Positions 24,837-33,237 of a stretch of DNA of 64,000 bases are shown piece by piece. A program made the position numbers and the translations under genes. Under the pieces are notes generated by a model. That model was not told the origin of the DNA. It was given only the letters and a program-made list of their open reading frames with translations, and did not search any database. This DNA comes from Geobacter sp. (GTDB taxonomy: Bacteria > Desulfobacterota > Desulfuromonadia > Geobacterales > Pseudopelobacteraceae), in the NCBI GenBank assembly GCA_009684515.1, contig WKKS01000002.1:1-64000 (forward strand), written 5' to 3'. The first letter of the stretch is position 1; each line of letters opens with the position of its first letter.

Positions 24837-26051
24837 TCAATCGGCAGGAGTCCTGCAAGCCAACTCGGCAGCAATGCTATCCAGGATTATTACCGCCAGC
24901 CCATCCTTGGTCATCAACGAGCACTCCTCGCTGCGTCCGTTCCGGAAAAGCAGCAGGGCGCGGTTAGTCTCAACATTAAACCCGGCATCAACCTGACTGA
25001 CATCATTAGCCACGATCATGTCCAGATTTTTCGCCTTCAGCTTTTTCAAGGCATACTCTGACAGGTCACAAGTTTCTGCGGCAAATCCAACCAGAAACGG
25101 ACGCTTCTGCATGGCGCCAAGCTCCGCCAGGATGTCGGGGTTTTTCTGCAACTCAATCGACATGTGTTCTGACTTTTTCTTGATCTTTGCCGTCTTGCGC
25201 TCCAGCGGACGGTAATCCGCCACTGCAGCAGCCTTGATCACAACATCGCATAAACCGACCCTAGACATTACTGCAGCCCGCATTTCACAGGCGCTTTCAA
25301 CAGCAACCAACTCAACTCCGTCCGGCACTGTCAAACAGGTTGGGCCGCTGACCAATATTACTCGGGCTCCACGTCGAACAGCCGCACGTGCCAGTGCGTA
25401 CCCCATTTTGCCTGAGGAGTGGTTGCTTATGTAGCGTACTGGATCGATTTCTTCGCGAGTCGGGCCGGCTGTGACCATAATCGTATGATCAGCCAGGTCT
25501 TTTATTGACAATGCAGCCACTGCAGCCTCGAAGATTGCCTCGGGTGCCGCCAGCTTCCCTTGCCCCTCCCAACCGCAAGCCAGACTGCCACTAACCGGAT
25601 CAACAAACAAGTAGCCGTTACGAATCAATTTTTGTTCATTTTCGCGGTAAATCGGATTTGTGTACATATTGACGTTCATGGCCGGTGCGATCAAAACGGG
25701 AGCCTTGGTAGCCATGATGGTTGTCGTAAGCATGTCGTCTGCAATGCCACAGGCAATTTTACCGATTACGTTTGCTGTGGCTGGTGCGACAATAAAGAGG
25801 TCAGCCCGGTCAGCCAGTGAAATATGGCTTATTTCTCTCTCTGCAATCAGGTTGAACAAATCCAGATGAACCGGATTGGAGGATAAGGTCTGGAAGGTTA
25901 ACGGTGTCACAAATTCCTGGGCCGCTCCGGTCATGACAACGTGAACATCAGCACCGGATTTGGTTAGTAGCCGCAACAGTTCGACCGCCTTATAAACCGC
26001 GATGCCGCCACTGACACCCAATATGATTCGCTTGCCACTTATATTGTCCAC
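24837..26051 (-). CDS. coaBC: Bifunctional phosphopantothenoylcysteine decarboxylase/synthetase
   Basis: About 404 residues from GTG 26051, with AGGT just upstream; reading further upstream would overlap the previous gene. The N-terminal flavoprotein half (CoaC) has GVSGGIAVYKAVEL, SLADRADLFIVAPATANV and PAMNVNMY. The C-terminal half (CoaB) has VTAGPTREEIDPVR, ISNHSSGKMG and the nucleotide-binding region near KKNPDILAELG. It makes 4'-phosphopantetheine from phosphopantothenate, cysteine and CTP for coenzyme A. It is cytoplasmic and full length. Confidence 0.96.
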   Translation of the reverse strand: MDNISGKRIILGVSGGIAVYKAVELLRLLTKSGADVHVVMTGAAQEFVTPLTFQTLSSNPVHLDLFNLIAEREISHISLADRADLFIVAPATANVIGKIACGIADDMLTTTIMATKAPVLIAPAMNVNMYTNPIYRENEQKLIRNGYLFVDPVSGSLACGWEGQGKLAAPEAIFEAAVAALSIKDLADHTIMVTAGPTREEIDPVRYISNHSSGKMGYALARAAVRRGARVILVSGPTCLTVPDGVELVAVESACEMRAAVMSRVGLCDVVIKAAAVADYRPLERKTAKIKKKSEHMSIELQKNPDILAELGAMQKRPFLVGFAAETCDLSEYALKKLKAKNLDMIVANDVSQVDAGFNVETNRALLLFRNGRSEECSLMTKDGLAVIILDSIAAELACRTPAD

Positions 26052-26058
26052 ATTAACC

Positions 26059-26682
26059 TCAAAAATACGGATTGTTGCGCTTTTCGTGACCGATGGTCGT
26101 ATCAGGGCCATGCCCCGGATAAGCAGCCACCCCGTCAGGCAGTGTAAAAAGTTTGGTGCGAATCGACTCAAGCAACTGAACATGCGACCCGCCAGGCAAA
26201 TCGGTGCGACCGATGGAGTCCGCAAAAAGCGTATCTCCTGTAATGATTCTCTTCTCATCCTCGAAGTAGAGACAGCAACCACCTTGAGTATGCCCTGGAG
26301 TATGCAGAACCTTTAAGCGGCAATCTCCAAAGCTGATTTCCATTCCATCGACCAGATAATCGTCTGACTCTGGAGAATTTTCCCCGTGCATCCCGTACAT
26401 TTTGGCCACTTCTGCGACTCGATTAAGCATCGGCGCGTCACTCTGGTGGATTAGAAGGCGTGCCCCAAAAGTGGCCACCACTTCCCTATTCCCCCCCACA
26501 TGATCAAAATGCCCGTGTGTGTTAACGATGGTGTGTACCTTTAAGCCGTGCTTCCTGACAGCTTGCTCAATAAGTTCAACATCTCCGCCGGGGTCTACAA
26601 CTATACCTTCTCTGGTCCTCTCGCATCCCAGGACAAAACAATTAACTGACAGTGGCCCGACGACTATTTCCTCAAAAATCAT
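26059..26682 (-). CDS. MBL-fold hydrolase of the glyoxalase II-like group
   Basis: About 207 residues from ATG 26682; an ATG at 26709 is an alternative start. It has the zinc motif NTHGHFDHVGG, then HTPGHTQGG, GDTLFADSIGRTDLPGG and YPGHG, typical of the YcbL/GloB-like group that hydrolyses thioesters such as lactoylglutathione or related adducts. Whether it acts on glutathione or another thiol cannot be read from the sequence. It lies seven bases before coaBC, possibly cotranscribed. Confidence 0.92.
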   Translation of the reverse strand: MIFEEIVVGPLSVNCFVLGCERTREGIVVDPGGDVELIEQAVRKHGLKVHTIVNTHGHFDHVGGNREVVATFGARLLIHQSDAPMLNRVAEVAKMYGMHGENSPESDDYLVDGMEISFGDCRLKVLHTPGHTQGGCCLYFEDEKRIITGDTLFADSIGRTDLPGGSHVQLLESIRTKLFTLPDGVAAYPGHGPDTTIGHEKRNNPYF

Positions 26683-26758
26683 ATCCGGCTCTCCCACATG
26701 GATTGACAACTTGAATTAACCTGCTACAATGCCCACCTGAGTCATTCAGGAGGGATTT

Positions 26759-26947
26759 ATGGAAAGAAAGCCAAGCGTTGATAAGGACAGTTGTATTAGT
26801 TGCGGATTGTGTGTATCAACATGTCCCGGCGTATTTCGGTTCGATGGATCAGGCAAATCAGAAGTGTACGACCCGGCTGGCGCATCTGAAATTGACATTC
26901 AGCAGGCCATCGATGGCTGTCCGGTACAGTGCATAAGCTGGGAATAA
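26759..26947 (+). CDS. [4Fe-4S] ferredoxin, single-cluster type
   Basis: A 62-residue ferredoxin with ATG after CAGGAGG. The cysteine pattern is CISCGLCVSTCP, then DGCPVQC. Three Cys of the first motif and one of the second would bind one [4Fe-4S] cluster, with the remaining two able to form a disulfide, as in small monocluster ferredoxins. It lies 27 bases before the rubredoxin gene in the same direction, suggesting a small electron-transfer pair. Confidence 0.93.
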   Translation: MERKPSVDKDSCISCGLCVSTCPGVFRFDGSGKSEVYDPAGASEIDIQQAIDGCPVQCISWE

Positions 26948-26974
26948 CACACCACAAGTCAAAGGAGTATTCAC

Positions 26975-27133
26975 ATGGAACGTTGGATTTGCACTATCTG
27001 TCAGTATGTTTACGACCCGGCCGCTGGCGATCCTGACCGCGGCATAGCACCTGGAACACCCTTTGAGTCACTACCGGATGACTGGGCCTGCCCGCTCTGC
27101 GGCGCCGGCAAAGATGCATTTGAAAAAGAGTGA
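26975..27133 (+). CDS. Rubredoxin
   Basis: A 52-residue protein with ATG 26975 after AAAGGAG. It has the two CxxC knuckles ([12 protein letters not shown] and [14 protein letters not shown]) that bind one iron, plus the conserved PDDW, so it is a complete standard-length rubredoxin. A one-electron carrier, it is probably involved in oxidative-stress defence in an anaerobe. A bidirectional terminator follows. Confidence 0.97.
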   Translation: MERWICTICQYVYDPAAGDPDRGIAPGTPFESLPDDWACPLCGAGKDAFEKE

Positions 27134-27140
27134 CCTGTTA

Positions 27141-27172
27141 AGAGTAGAGACGTTATGCGTCTCTACTCTTTG
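27141..27172. terminator. Shared terminator between rubredoxin and zinc-ribbon genes
   Basis: The stem AGAGTAGAGACG / CGTCTCTACTCT with loop TTATG serves the convergent genes on either side. The last codons of the - strand gene lie within the hairpin. Confidence 0.85.
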
Positions 27173-27342
27173 CTATCAGCCGGCTTAATTATGTCAATCA
27201 CGTTTTCTCCTGCTTTCATCGTAATCCTCCAGACCAACCCACATGTCCCGCACTCCTTGACCGGTGATTCATCGGCCGAAAAACCGCTTGAGTGAGTATC
27301 CAGATCCACGGCTGTTCTATCTCCGCAATTCGGGCATTTCAT
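27163..27342 (-). CDS. Small zinc-ribbon-like protein
   Basis: A 59-residue protein with ATG 27342 preceded by GGAGG at eight bases. CPNC near the N terminus and CGTC at residues 31-34 form a four-cysteine zinc site. There is no other domain. It follows the aminotransferase gene by about 40 bases on the same strand, so they may be cotranscribed. I cannot name a function; such small ribbons often bind nucleic acid or protein partners. Confidence 0.8.
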   Translation of the reverse strand: MKCPNCGDRTAVDLDTHSSGFSADESPVKECGTCGLVWRITMKAGENVIDIIKPADSKE

Positions 27343-27381
27343 CTTGTGTTACCTCCGTGTTGTTTCCTGCACTAATTCAGT

Positions 27382-28455
27382 TTATGCCAGTTCTGGCATT
27401 ATATTTATTATTGCGCCAAAAAGCTCGTTTAAATCACTTCTGGTCATATCGCCCATATGGGCAATGCGGAATGTCTGCCCTTTAATTTTTCCATATCCAT
27501 CGTCAAATGCGAACCCATCCTCACCTAGTCTTTTTTTCAATAACGCCAAGTCAATGCTACGACTGTTGCGGCTGCATGTAAGCGTTTGAGAACAGTAACG
27601 TAATTCAGGAAACAACTCAAACCCACGACTTGTCACCCACTCCCGCACATATTCAGCCAGGTCGGCATGACGTGCCCAACGGACATCCAACCCTTCCTCG
27701 AACATTCGATCTAGCTGACGGTCCATGGCATATATCAGGGAAATACACGGGGTGGAGGGGGTATTGTCTTTGGCATCATTGGCGGCAAACTCCATGAAGT
27801 CGAAATAATAACCTCTTCCATCCATCTTTGCCGCCCGCTGCAGAGCCTTTTCACTGGCCGTAAAAACCGCCAGCCCCGGCGGCAATGCAAACGCTTTCTG
27901 CACTCCGAATATGCAGCTGTCAATCCCCAATTCATCGACAGGAAGCTTCACGGCACTCATTGAAGACACCGTGTCAACGATAAACATAACGTCCGGATAC
28001 TTTTTCATCACGTCGGCTATTTCCGCAAGTGGAGACATTACTCCAGTCGATGTTTCGTTGTGAATCATTGTCATACTGTCGTACTTGCCGGTGGACAAGG
28101 CTTTATCCACGCTTTCAGGAGTAACCGGTTTTCCCCAGTCGAAGTTAATGGCATCAGCCTGCTTACCACATCGCAATGTCACATCATGCCATTTATCCGA
28201 AAAAGCTCCATTGCAAAAATTAGCACAGCGAGTACCCACCAGGTTACGGACAGCCCCTTCCATTACTCCAAAGGCACTGGAGGTCGCCAAAAAAACTTTA
28301 CCTTCGGTGAATAATAATTTTTTGAGTCCTGAGGTAACCCTGCCATGCAACTCGGCGTACTCTTTCATACGGTGACCAATCATCGGTGATGACATTGCAG
28401 CCAAAATTTCAGGATGAATCTCCACCGGACCCGGAATAAATAGCTTTTTGTGCAT
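27382..28455 (-). CDS. Class V aminotransferase (alanine-glyoxylate/serine-pyruvate type)
   Basis: About 357 residues from ATG 28455 (MHKKLFIPGPVEIHP); the ribosome site GGAG is twelve bases away, and a GTG or TTG just upstream remains possible. It is a fold-type I PLP enzyme with the start motif PGPVEI, GHR, VDTVSSM and the PLP lysine in FGVQKAFALPPGLA. Members convert serine or alanine with pyruvate or glyoxylate; the exact substrate is not readable. It is probably cytoplasmic. Confidence 0.9.
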   Translation of the reverse strand: MHKKLFIPGPVEIHPEILAAMSSPMIGHRMKEYAELHGRVTSGLKKLLFTEGKVFLATSSAFGVMEGAVRNLVGTRCANFCNGAFSDKWHDVTLRCGKQADAINFDWGKPVTPESVDKALSTGKYDSMTMIHNETSTGVMSPLAEIADVMKKYPDVMFIVDTVSSMSAVKLPVDELGIDSCIFGVQKAFALPPGLAVFTASEKALQRAAKMDGRGYYFDFMEFAANDAKDNTPSTPCISLIYAMDRQLDRMFEEGLDVRWARHADLAEYVREWVTSRGFELFPELRYCSQTLTCSRNSRSIDLALLKKRLGEDGFAFDDGYGKIKGQTFRIAHMGDMTRSDLNELFGAIINIMPELA

Positions 28456-29015
28456 AATCAAGGACACTCCAAAATACATTTTATTAGCTTAGTTCTCTTC
28501 ACAAATTGATAGCTAGCCAAGCTATCAAATGGCATTCCTAAAGTCAAGATTACTACCGTTATACCCATTGTGCAAAATCGCAAGTATGTCGATTATAAAC
28601 CAAGGCCACCGACTCAAAAAGATGTAAAACATCATTCTACTGAATTAGTTTTTATTTATGCGTATGTTCCACAACAAATATCGAGGTAATGGCAAGTCAG
28701 GTGATAGCGGGGCCAAATGAAGCATTATCTTTCCAAACGCAATATCATATACCTGTACTTAGTGTTCACTTTCGAGCAGATTAACCGCACTGATTACCGT
28801 AATACGCCAGAATCAAAATAATGTGACTAATTACTTGAAAGTAAAGCGTTATTAGACACACTTACCTGTATACTGTATTCATTTTATTCGTTGATTTTGT
28901 CCTGACCATAGTGTATAGACAACTCCTGAACTGTATATATATCATATACACTTGGACCATCAAATATTAGCATGAGCTGATTAGGGTTCTATATCACAGC
29001 ACGGAGGATTTATTG
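28456..29015. promoter_or_regulatory. Long AT-rich intergenic region upstream of the CbcL-like gene
   Basis: About 560 bases without a supportable gene between divergent units. It contains the exact inverted repeat AGTGTATA (28910-28917) and TATACACT (28945-28952), spaced by 27 bases, about 65 bases before the cytochrome start codon. This could be an operator or a looped regulator site. The region just before the start carries GGAGG (29003-29007). Confidence 0.5.
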
Positions 29016-30872
29016 ATGTCGCAAAAACACTGTCGCCTCATCCCGCTCTTGTTCCTGTTACTCGCAATTGCCTTCCCGGCTGCTGCAGAACAGGGCATGG
29101 CCATTGACCCCGCCACCTGCCTTGGCTGTCACAGCAACAAGATCTCCATGCGGGCATTTGCAGACTCCGTGCATGGCAAAAACGCCTGTACCAGTTGCCA
29201 CGTTGACATCACCGATCTCGCCAAGCATATGAGAAAAGAGATTAAGGTTCAGAAAGTTCAGTGCGAACGCTGCCACAAGAAGCAGAATTCTGAGCATTAT
29301 GCCAGCGTACATGCTGCCAAAGGCGTCATGTGTGCCGACTGTCATACCGATGTCCACACACACACCTACTGGAAGAATGACAAAAGAATAGCTGTAGCGA
29401 AATGTATTCAGTGCCACGACAAAGAAGCCGTTTATCAGAAGTCGGTCCACGGAAAAGCCGTTGCTGCCGGAAACATGGACTCTGCTGCTTGCACTGACTG
29501 CCACAACCTCCACGACATCAAGCCGCTCGGCGTCAAGGGTTCGCACTCGGAACGTGAATTTCATACCAAGGTCTGCATGAAATGCCATAGCGACCAGAAA
29601 ATGATGGACCGCAACAAGGTATTCAATGTAGCCGTTAAATCTTACATGGAAAGCTACCATGGCAAGAATTACCGTCTTGGCTTCCCGGAAAAAGTCGCGG
29701 GCTGCGCTGACTGCCACACGGCTCACTCTGTTTTGCCTATGTCCGATCCCGCCTCCAGCGTTAACAAGGCGAATCTGGTAGGGACCTGCGCCAAGTGCCA
29801 CTCCAAGGCGACTGTTCTCTTCACCAAGTTTTACGCACATGGTGAGATGACCGATCGACACAAATATCCGATCCTGTTCTACACTTTTGTCGCCATGACC
29901 GGCCTGCTAGTCACAACCTTCGCAGCCTTCTGGATTCACACACTGCTCTGGATGTTCCGCGGTTTTGTCGAGAACAGGGAAAAAGCCGCCAAACTCCATG
30001 CCGGCACCCATCATCACGTCATACCAGATGCACACAAGCAGTATCGCCGTTTCAACAGGCTGCATATTTTCCTGCACATTCTGGTTATCACCAGCTTCCT
30101 GCTGCTTTCCCTGACCGGCCTACCGCTCAAATTCAGCACTCAGCCCTGGGCGATTCAGCTGATGAATTTTTACGGCGGTTCTGCAAATGCCGGCCTATTG
30201 CATCGCCTTGGCGCACTAATTACATTCGTATACTTTGGTGCAGCGCTGGCCATGAGCTTTAACTTCCTGTTCCTCAAAAAGGACATTCCGGGTAATCCGC
30301 TCCAACGTCTGTTTGGACCAGATTCACTCTGCTTTAACCTGCGCGATATTTTTGATGTTATCGGCATGGTAAAATGGTTCTTCTTCATGGGGCCAAAGCC
30401 AACCTTTGAACGCTGGACTTACTGGGAAAAATTTGACTTCATCGCCGTCTTCTGGGGTATGTTTGCCATCGGCGGCTCCGGCTTGATGCTCTGGTTCCCG
30501 GAATTCTTCGGCCTCTTTTTGCCGGGCTGGGCCTTCAACGTCGCAACTATTGTTCATTCGGACGAGGCGTTACTTGCTACCGGCTTTATTTTCTCGGTAC
30601 ACTTCTTCAACACTCACGGACGCCCCGAGAAGTTCCCAATGGACTTCGTCATCTTCAATGGCCAGATCGCAAAAGAAGAGATGCTCGAGGAGCGCGGCGA
30701 CCAATGGAAACGCTATGAGAAACTGGGCATCACAGAAAAGTATGCCTGCAAACACACCAGCGGCGTAGTATATGACTTCCTGGTGAAAGGTTTTGGATTC
30801 TGCGCCCTCTTTACGGGACTAAGTCTGTTGCTGTTGATGATTATCGCATTCTTGAGCGGCGGGGGACACTGA
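29016..30872 (+). CDS. cbcL: CbcL-like inner-membrane quinol oxidase (nine c haems plus cytochrome b domain)
   Basis: A 618-residue protein from ATG 29016, eight bases after GGAGG; the TTG at 29013 is less likely. A signal peptide ends near residue 24 (AFPAAA). The periplasmic part carries nine CxxCH motifs: CLGCH, CTSCH, CERCH, CADCH, CIQCH, CTDCH, CMKCH, CADCH and CAKCH. After a first membrane helix (about 285-310) comes a cytochrome b561-like bundle with several His residues (HIFLHILVITS, LLHRLGALITF, HFFNTHGRP). The arrangement of nine c haems followed by a di-haem b domain matches what is known of CbcL in Geobacter, a menaquinol oxidase used for low-potential metal acceptors. The symbol rests on architecture, not on a sequence search. 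Confidence 0.85.
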   Translation: MSQKHCRLIPLLFLLLAIAFPAAAEQGMAIDPATCLGCHSNKISMRAFADSVHGKNACTSCHVDITDLAKHMRKEIKVQKVQCERCHKKQNSEHYASVHAAKGVMCADCHTDVHTHTYWKNDKRIAVAKCIQCHDKEAVYQKSVHGKAVAAGNMDSAACTDCHNLHDIKPLGVKGSHSEREFHTKVCMKCHSDQKMMDRNKVFNVAVKSYMESYHGKNYRLGFPEKVAGCADCHTAHSVLPMSDPASSVNKANLVGTCAKCHSKATVLFTKFYAHGEMTDRHKYPILFYTFVAMTGLLVTTFAAFWIHTLLWMFRGFVENREKAAKLHAGTHHHVIPDAHKQYRRFNRLHIFLHILVITSFLLLSLTGLPLKFSTQPWAIQLMNFYGGSANAGLLHRLGALITFVYFGAALAMSFNFLFLKKDIPGNPLQRLFGPDSLCFNLRDIFDVIGMVKWFFFMGPKPTFERWTYWEKFDFIAVFWGMFAIGGSGLMLWFPEFFGLFLPGWAFNVATIVHSDEALLATGFIFSVHFFNTHGRPEKFPMDFVIFNGQIAKEEMLEERGDQWKRYEKLGITEKYACKHTSGVVYDFLVKGFGFCALFTGLSLLLLMIIAFLSGGGH

Positions 30873-30900
30873 CCCGGCACACCGCTTAAATCATCCAATT

Positions 30901-30936
30901 ACAAAAACAGGGGGCATCTGCCCCCTGTTTTTGTTT
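30901..30936 (+). terminator. Intrinsic terminator after the CbcL-like gene
   Basis: AAAAACAGGGGGCA / TGCCCCCTGTTTTT forms a strong stem ending in T residues. Bases 30937-31151 hold no gene that I can support. Confidence 0.92.
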
Positions 30937-31151
30937 GTGCGACAGCAAGCAAAAAAAGTCGCAAACAAATCCCTCAAGACACATCACAATGTAAACCGAC
31001 AACCCTTGCAAACCCGACACATTTTGGTTCTCAGACTCCGCTATATCACCTCATCGGCTACAAGCATTAGTGATCAAAGCTGCAACTTTGCTGTGAAAAC
31101 TTAACAAGAATTGAACATCATCCCGAAAATTATTGAATGGACTGCCAGGCA

Positions 31152-31194
31152 AACTTCAATGGGGGATGCTGACCTGGCATCCCCCATTGAAGTT
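31152..31194. repeat. Perfect 18-base inverted repeat at the end of the Cbc-like operon
   Basis: The arms 31152-31169 and 31177-31194 are exact reverse complements, with the 7-base loop TGACCTG. No T-run follows on either strand. It lies 26 bases beyond the stop of the last - strand gene, so it may protect the 3' end of the mRNA or work as a factor-dependent terminator. Confidence 0.8.
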
Positions 31195-31220
31195 CATAAT
31201 CATTATTCCCAACAAAGACC

Positions 31221-33038
31221 CTACTGTTCTGCTGCTACAGGTTCCTCATGGTCGATTTTTTTCGGCCATCTGCCCAAAGCGACCGACTCAATGGCGGCTG
31301 CGGCGCCAAATGAGAATACGCTCATAACCAGTGGCAAACCGTGTATGCCAAGCAAATCGAACAAGAATACTTTTACGGCTCCAACCAGAGTAACTAAAAT
31401 TGCAACATTTCTGATCTCCTTGTCCTTGCGCATATACGCGAATAAAATCATGGCAATTGCCGATCCATTAATCAGAACCGACTGGGAGCTTCTAAATATA
31501 TCCCGCTGCATATCGCCCGGAATCATATGGAGTGTTTGAAATATACCGAGGCGAACCATGTAAAAACCGCTTATCAGGCCAGCCACCAGTAACAGGACGG
31601 CACTTCTGTCATTACTGTCATAGCTGTTGAAGAATGAGGACTCGACAGGTGGCGGCCAGCGACGGCACCAGTTATATTGATAGAGTATTATAAGGGCAAG
31701 AAGGCCGGCCGGAAGTATATTGACGGCATCCATGGACTTGGGCCCGTCCCCGTACAAACTGAATGCAAGCGCAGCACAGCAGTATACATGAAAAATGTAG
31801 GTCGTAAATCTGACTGTTCCGCTCTTCCATACGCGGGACATGACCGCCATGGAAATTGCGACCAGGGAGATGACCGGCAAGGTGGGTACAAATTTACCGG
31901 TGGCCGCCGGCAGTATCAGCGCCAGTAGTGCTCCACTTGCAAACAAAAAGGAACTTGCGCCGGGGGCTCCCACACCACCCCGACGCGCCAGCCAGAAACT
32001 AACCACAATGTGACCTATTGCTACCAATACCCCGACGACACCCAGCACGGTCACATTTCCGCCCGAAGCATTGACAACATTTAGAGCTGCGGAAAATGCC
32101 CACAAAAGGTTGATTGTAGGAAGCATCGAGTCAAATCGGGAAATTTTGTCATTATTGGCGCGGATTACACCAAGCAGTGCCAGCACAAAATAGGTTACCA
32201 GGAAGACCGCTAATACCGGCAGAAAGAAATCGGGAGCCAGCTCAGGCGGCATTGTTTCGCCTCTTCGCAGCGTAACACCCAGTCGGAATCCCCAGAACTG
32301 AAGCATGACCATACTTACGACAAGAACCGTCCAGCGCAGCCAGGAACATTGCTTCATCCTGGCCGCAAAATAACCCAATACATTGGCAGTGAACAAAACC
32401 AGCGAAAGATACGGAAAGTACGGGTGCGGGTAATCCATTGCAGCACCGGCAAAACACATACCCAAAATACCGACCGAGATTGGTGTAAATGCGTTGTATT
32501 TCCGGCTGATATAAGCAGTGCCCACACCAGTCGCAATCAGCGTCAGATAGGCCGGTACTATTGGAAGTGACTGAAAGTGTGTATGTGTCTCTACCACGAT
32601 GCTTGACATCAATAAAGCGCCGCAGGCGGTGAAAACCGGAGCGAGCGGGCTTTCTTTGCCATACATGTACCACCCGACAACCATCAGGACCGTGGCGTAC
32701 CCCATACCCAACCCCGACCCAACGAGCTTATTTACAAGATCACTATCGGTAACGGTACGGAGAATCAGTGCAATAACCATCAAAAAACAGACTGCGGCCA
32801 GACGAGGCAGGAACGAAGTGCGGCCAACCCATGTCAGCACCTCTTCTGAAACATCGGTGGCCTCTTCGTATTTGATTTCTTTTGCAGGCGGCACATGGAC
32901 AACCGGACCTTGTGCCGTTGCGAATGTTACTGCGCCATCGATTCGCGCAGTAACCTGTTCGAGCTTAAGCTCCAAGGCCAGCAGGCGGGCAGACAATTCC
33001 TCAACACGCCCTTCAAGAGAATGATCTACCTGTGACAT
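31221..33038 (-). CDS. Polytopic membrane protein, DUF2339-like
   Basis: About 605 residues from ATG 33038, seven bases after GGGAGG. A short N-terminal coiled coil (about 8-35, SLEGRVEELSARLLALELKL) is followed by a Pro-containing segment and then many membrane helices from about residue 70 to the end. The pattern resembles DUF2339 membrane proteins, whose function is unknown. It lies at the end of the Cbc-like gene group but is separated from it by about 200 bases and a hairpin, so its link to respiration is only positional. Confidence 0.8.
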   Translation of the reverse strand: MSQVDHSLEGRVEELSARLLALELKLEQVTARIDGAVTFATAQGPVVHVPPAKEIKYEEATDVSEEVLTWVGRTSFLPRLAAVCFLMVIALILRTVTDSDLVNKLVGSGLGMGYATVLMVVGWYMYGKESPLAPVFTACGALLMSSIVVETHTHFQSLPIVPAYLTLIATGVGTAYISRKYNAFTPISVGILGMCFAGAAMDYPHPYFPYLSLVLFTANVLGYFAARMKQCSWLRWTVLVVSMVMLQFWGFRLGVTLRRGETMPPELAPDFFLPVLAVFLVTYFVLALLGVIRANNDKISRFDSMLPTINLLWAFSAALNVVNASGGNVTVLGVVGVLVAIGHIVVSFWLARRGGVGAPGASSFLFASGALLALILPAATGKFVPTLPVISLVAISMAVMSRVWKSGTVRFTTYIFHVYCCAALAFSLYGDGPKSMDAVNILPAGLLALIILYQYNWCRRWPPPVESSFFNSYDSNDRSAVLLLVAGLISGFYMVRLGIFQTLHMIPGDMQRDIFRSSQSVLINGSAIAMILFAYMRKDKEIRNVAILVTLVGAVKVFLFDLLGIHGLPLVMSVFSFGAAAAIESVALGRWPKKIDHEEPVAAEQ

Positions 33039-33171
33039 GCAGCAACCTCCCGCCATACAATTTGGGACTTAAATACAGCCTGCCATAAAATTTAACTGCG
33101 CCTAAAACACCCAATTACACTAAACGTTGCGCATGGTGACAATTCATATCCGGGTTCCTGAAAATCTGCGC

Positions 33172-33214
33172 TTGGCCAGTGGTCGTCGGGCATCAGCTCA
33201 CGACCACCGGCCAA
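33172..33214. repeat. Inverted repeat between NrfD and DUF2339-like genes
   Basis: The arms TTGGCCAGTGGTCGT (33172-33186) and ACGACCACCGGCCAA (33200-33214) pair at 14 of 15 positions, with a 13-base loop. No T-run follows. It may act as a partial terminator or mRNA end that lowers expression of the next gene. Confidence 0.7.
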
Positions 33215-33237
33215 CGGATTAAAATATTCGACTAACT

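Noticed and set aside
31111-31539. A 142-residue frame on the + strand at the end of the DUF2339-like gene
   Set aside because: It runs antisense to a well-supported membrane protein and covers the 18-base inverted repeat; no ribosome site.
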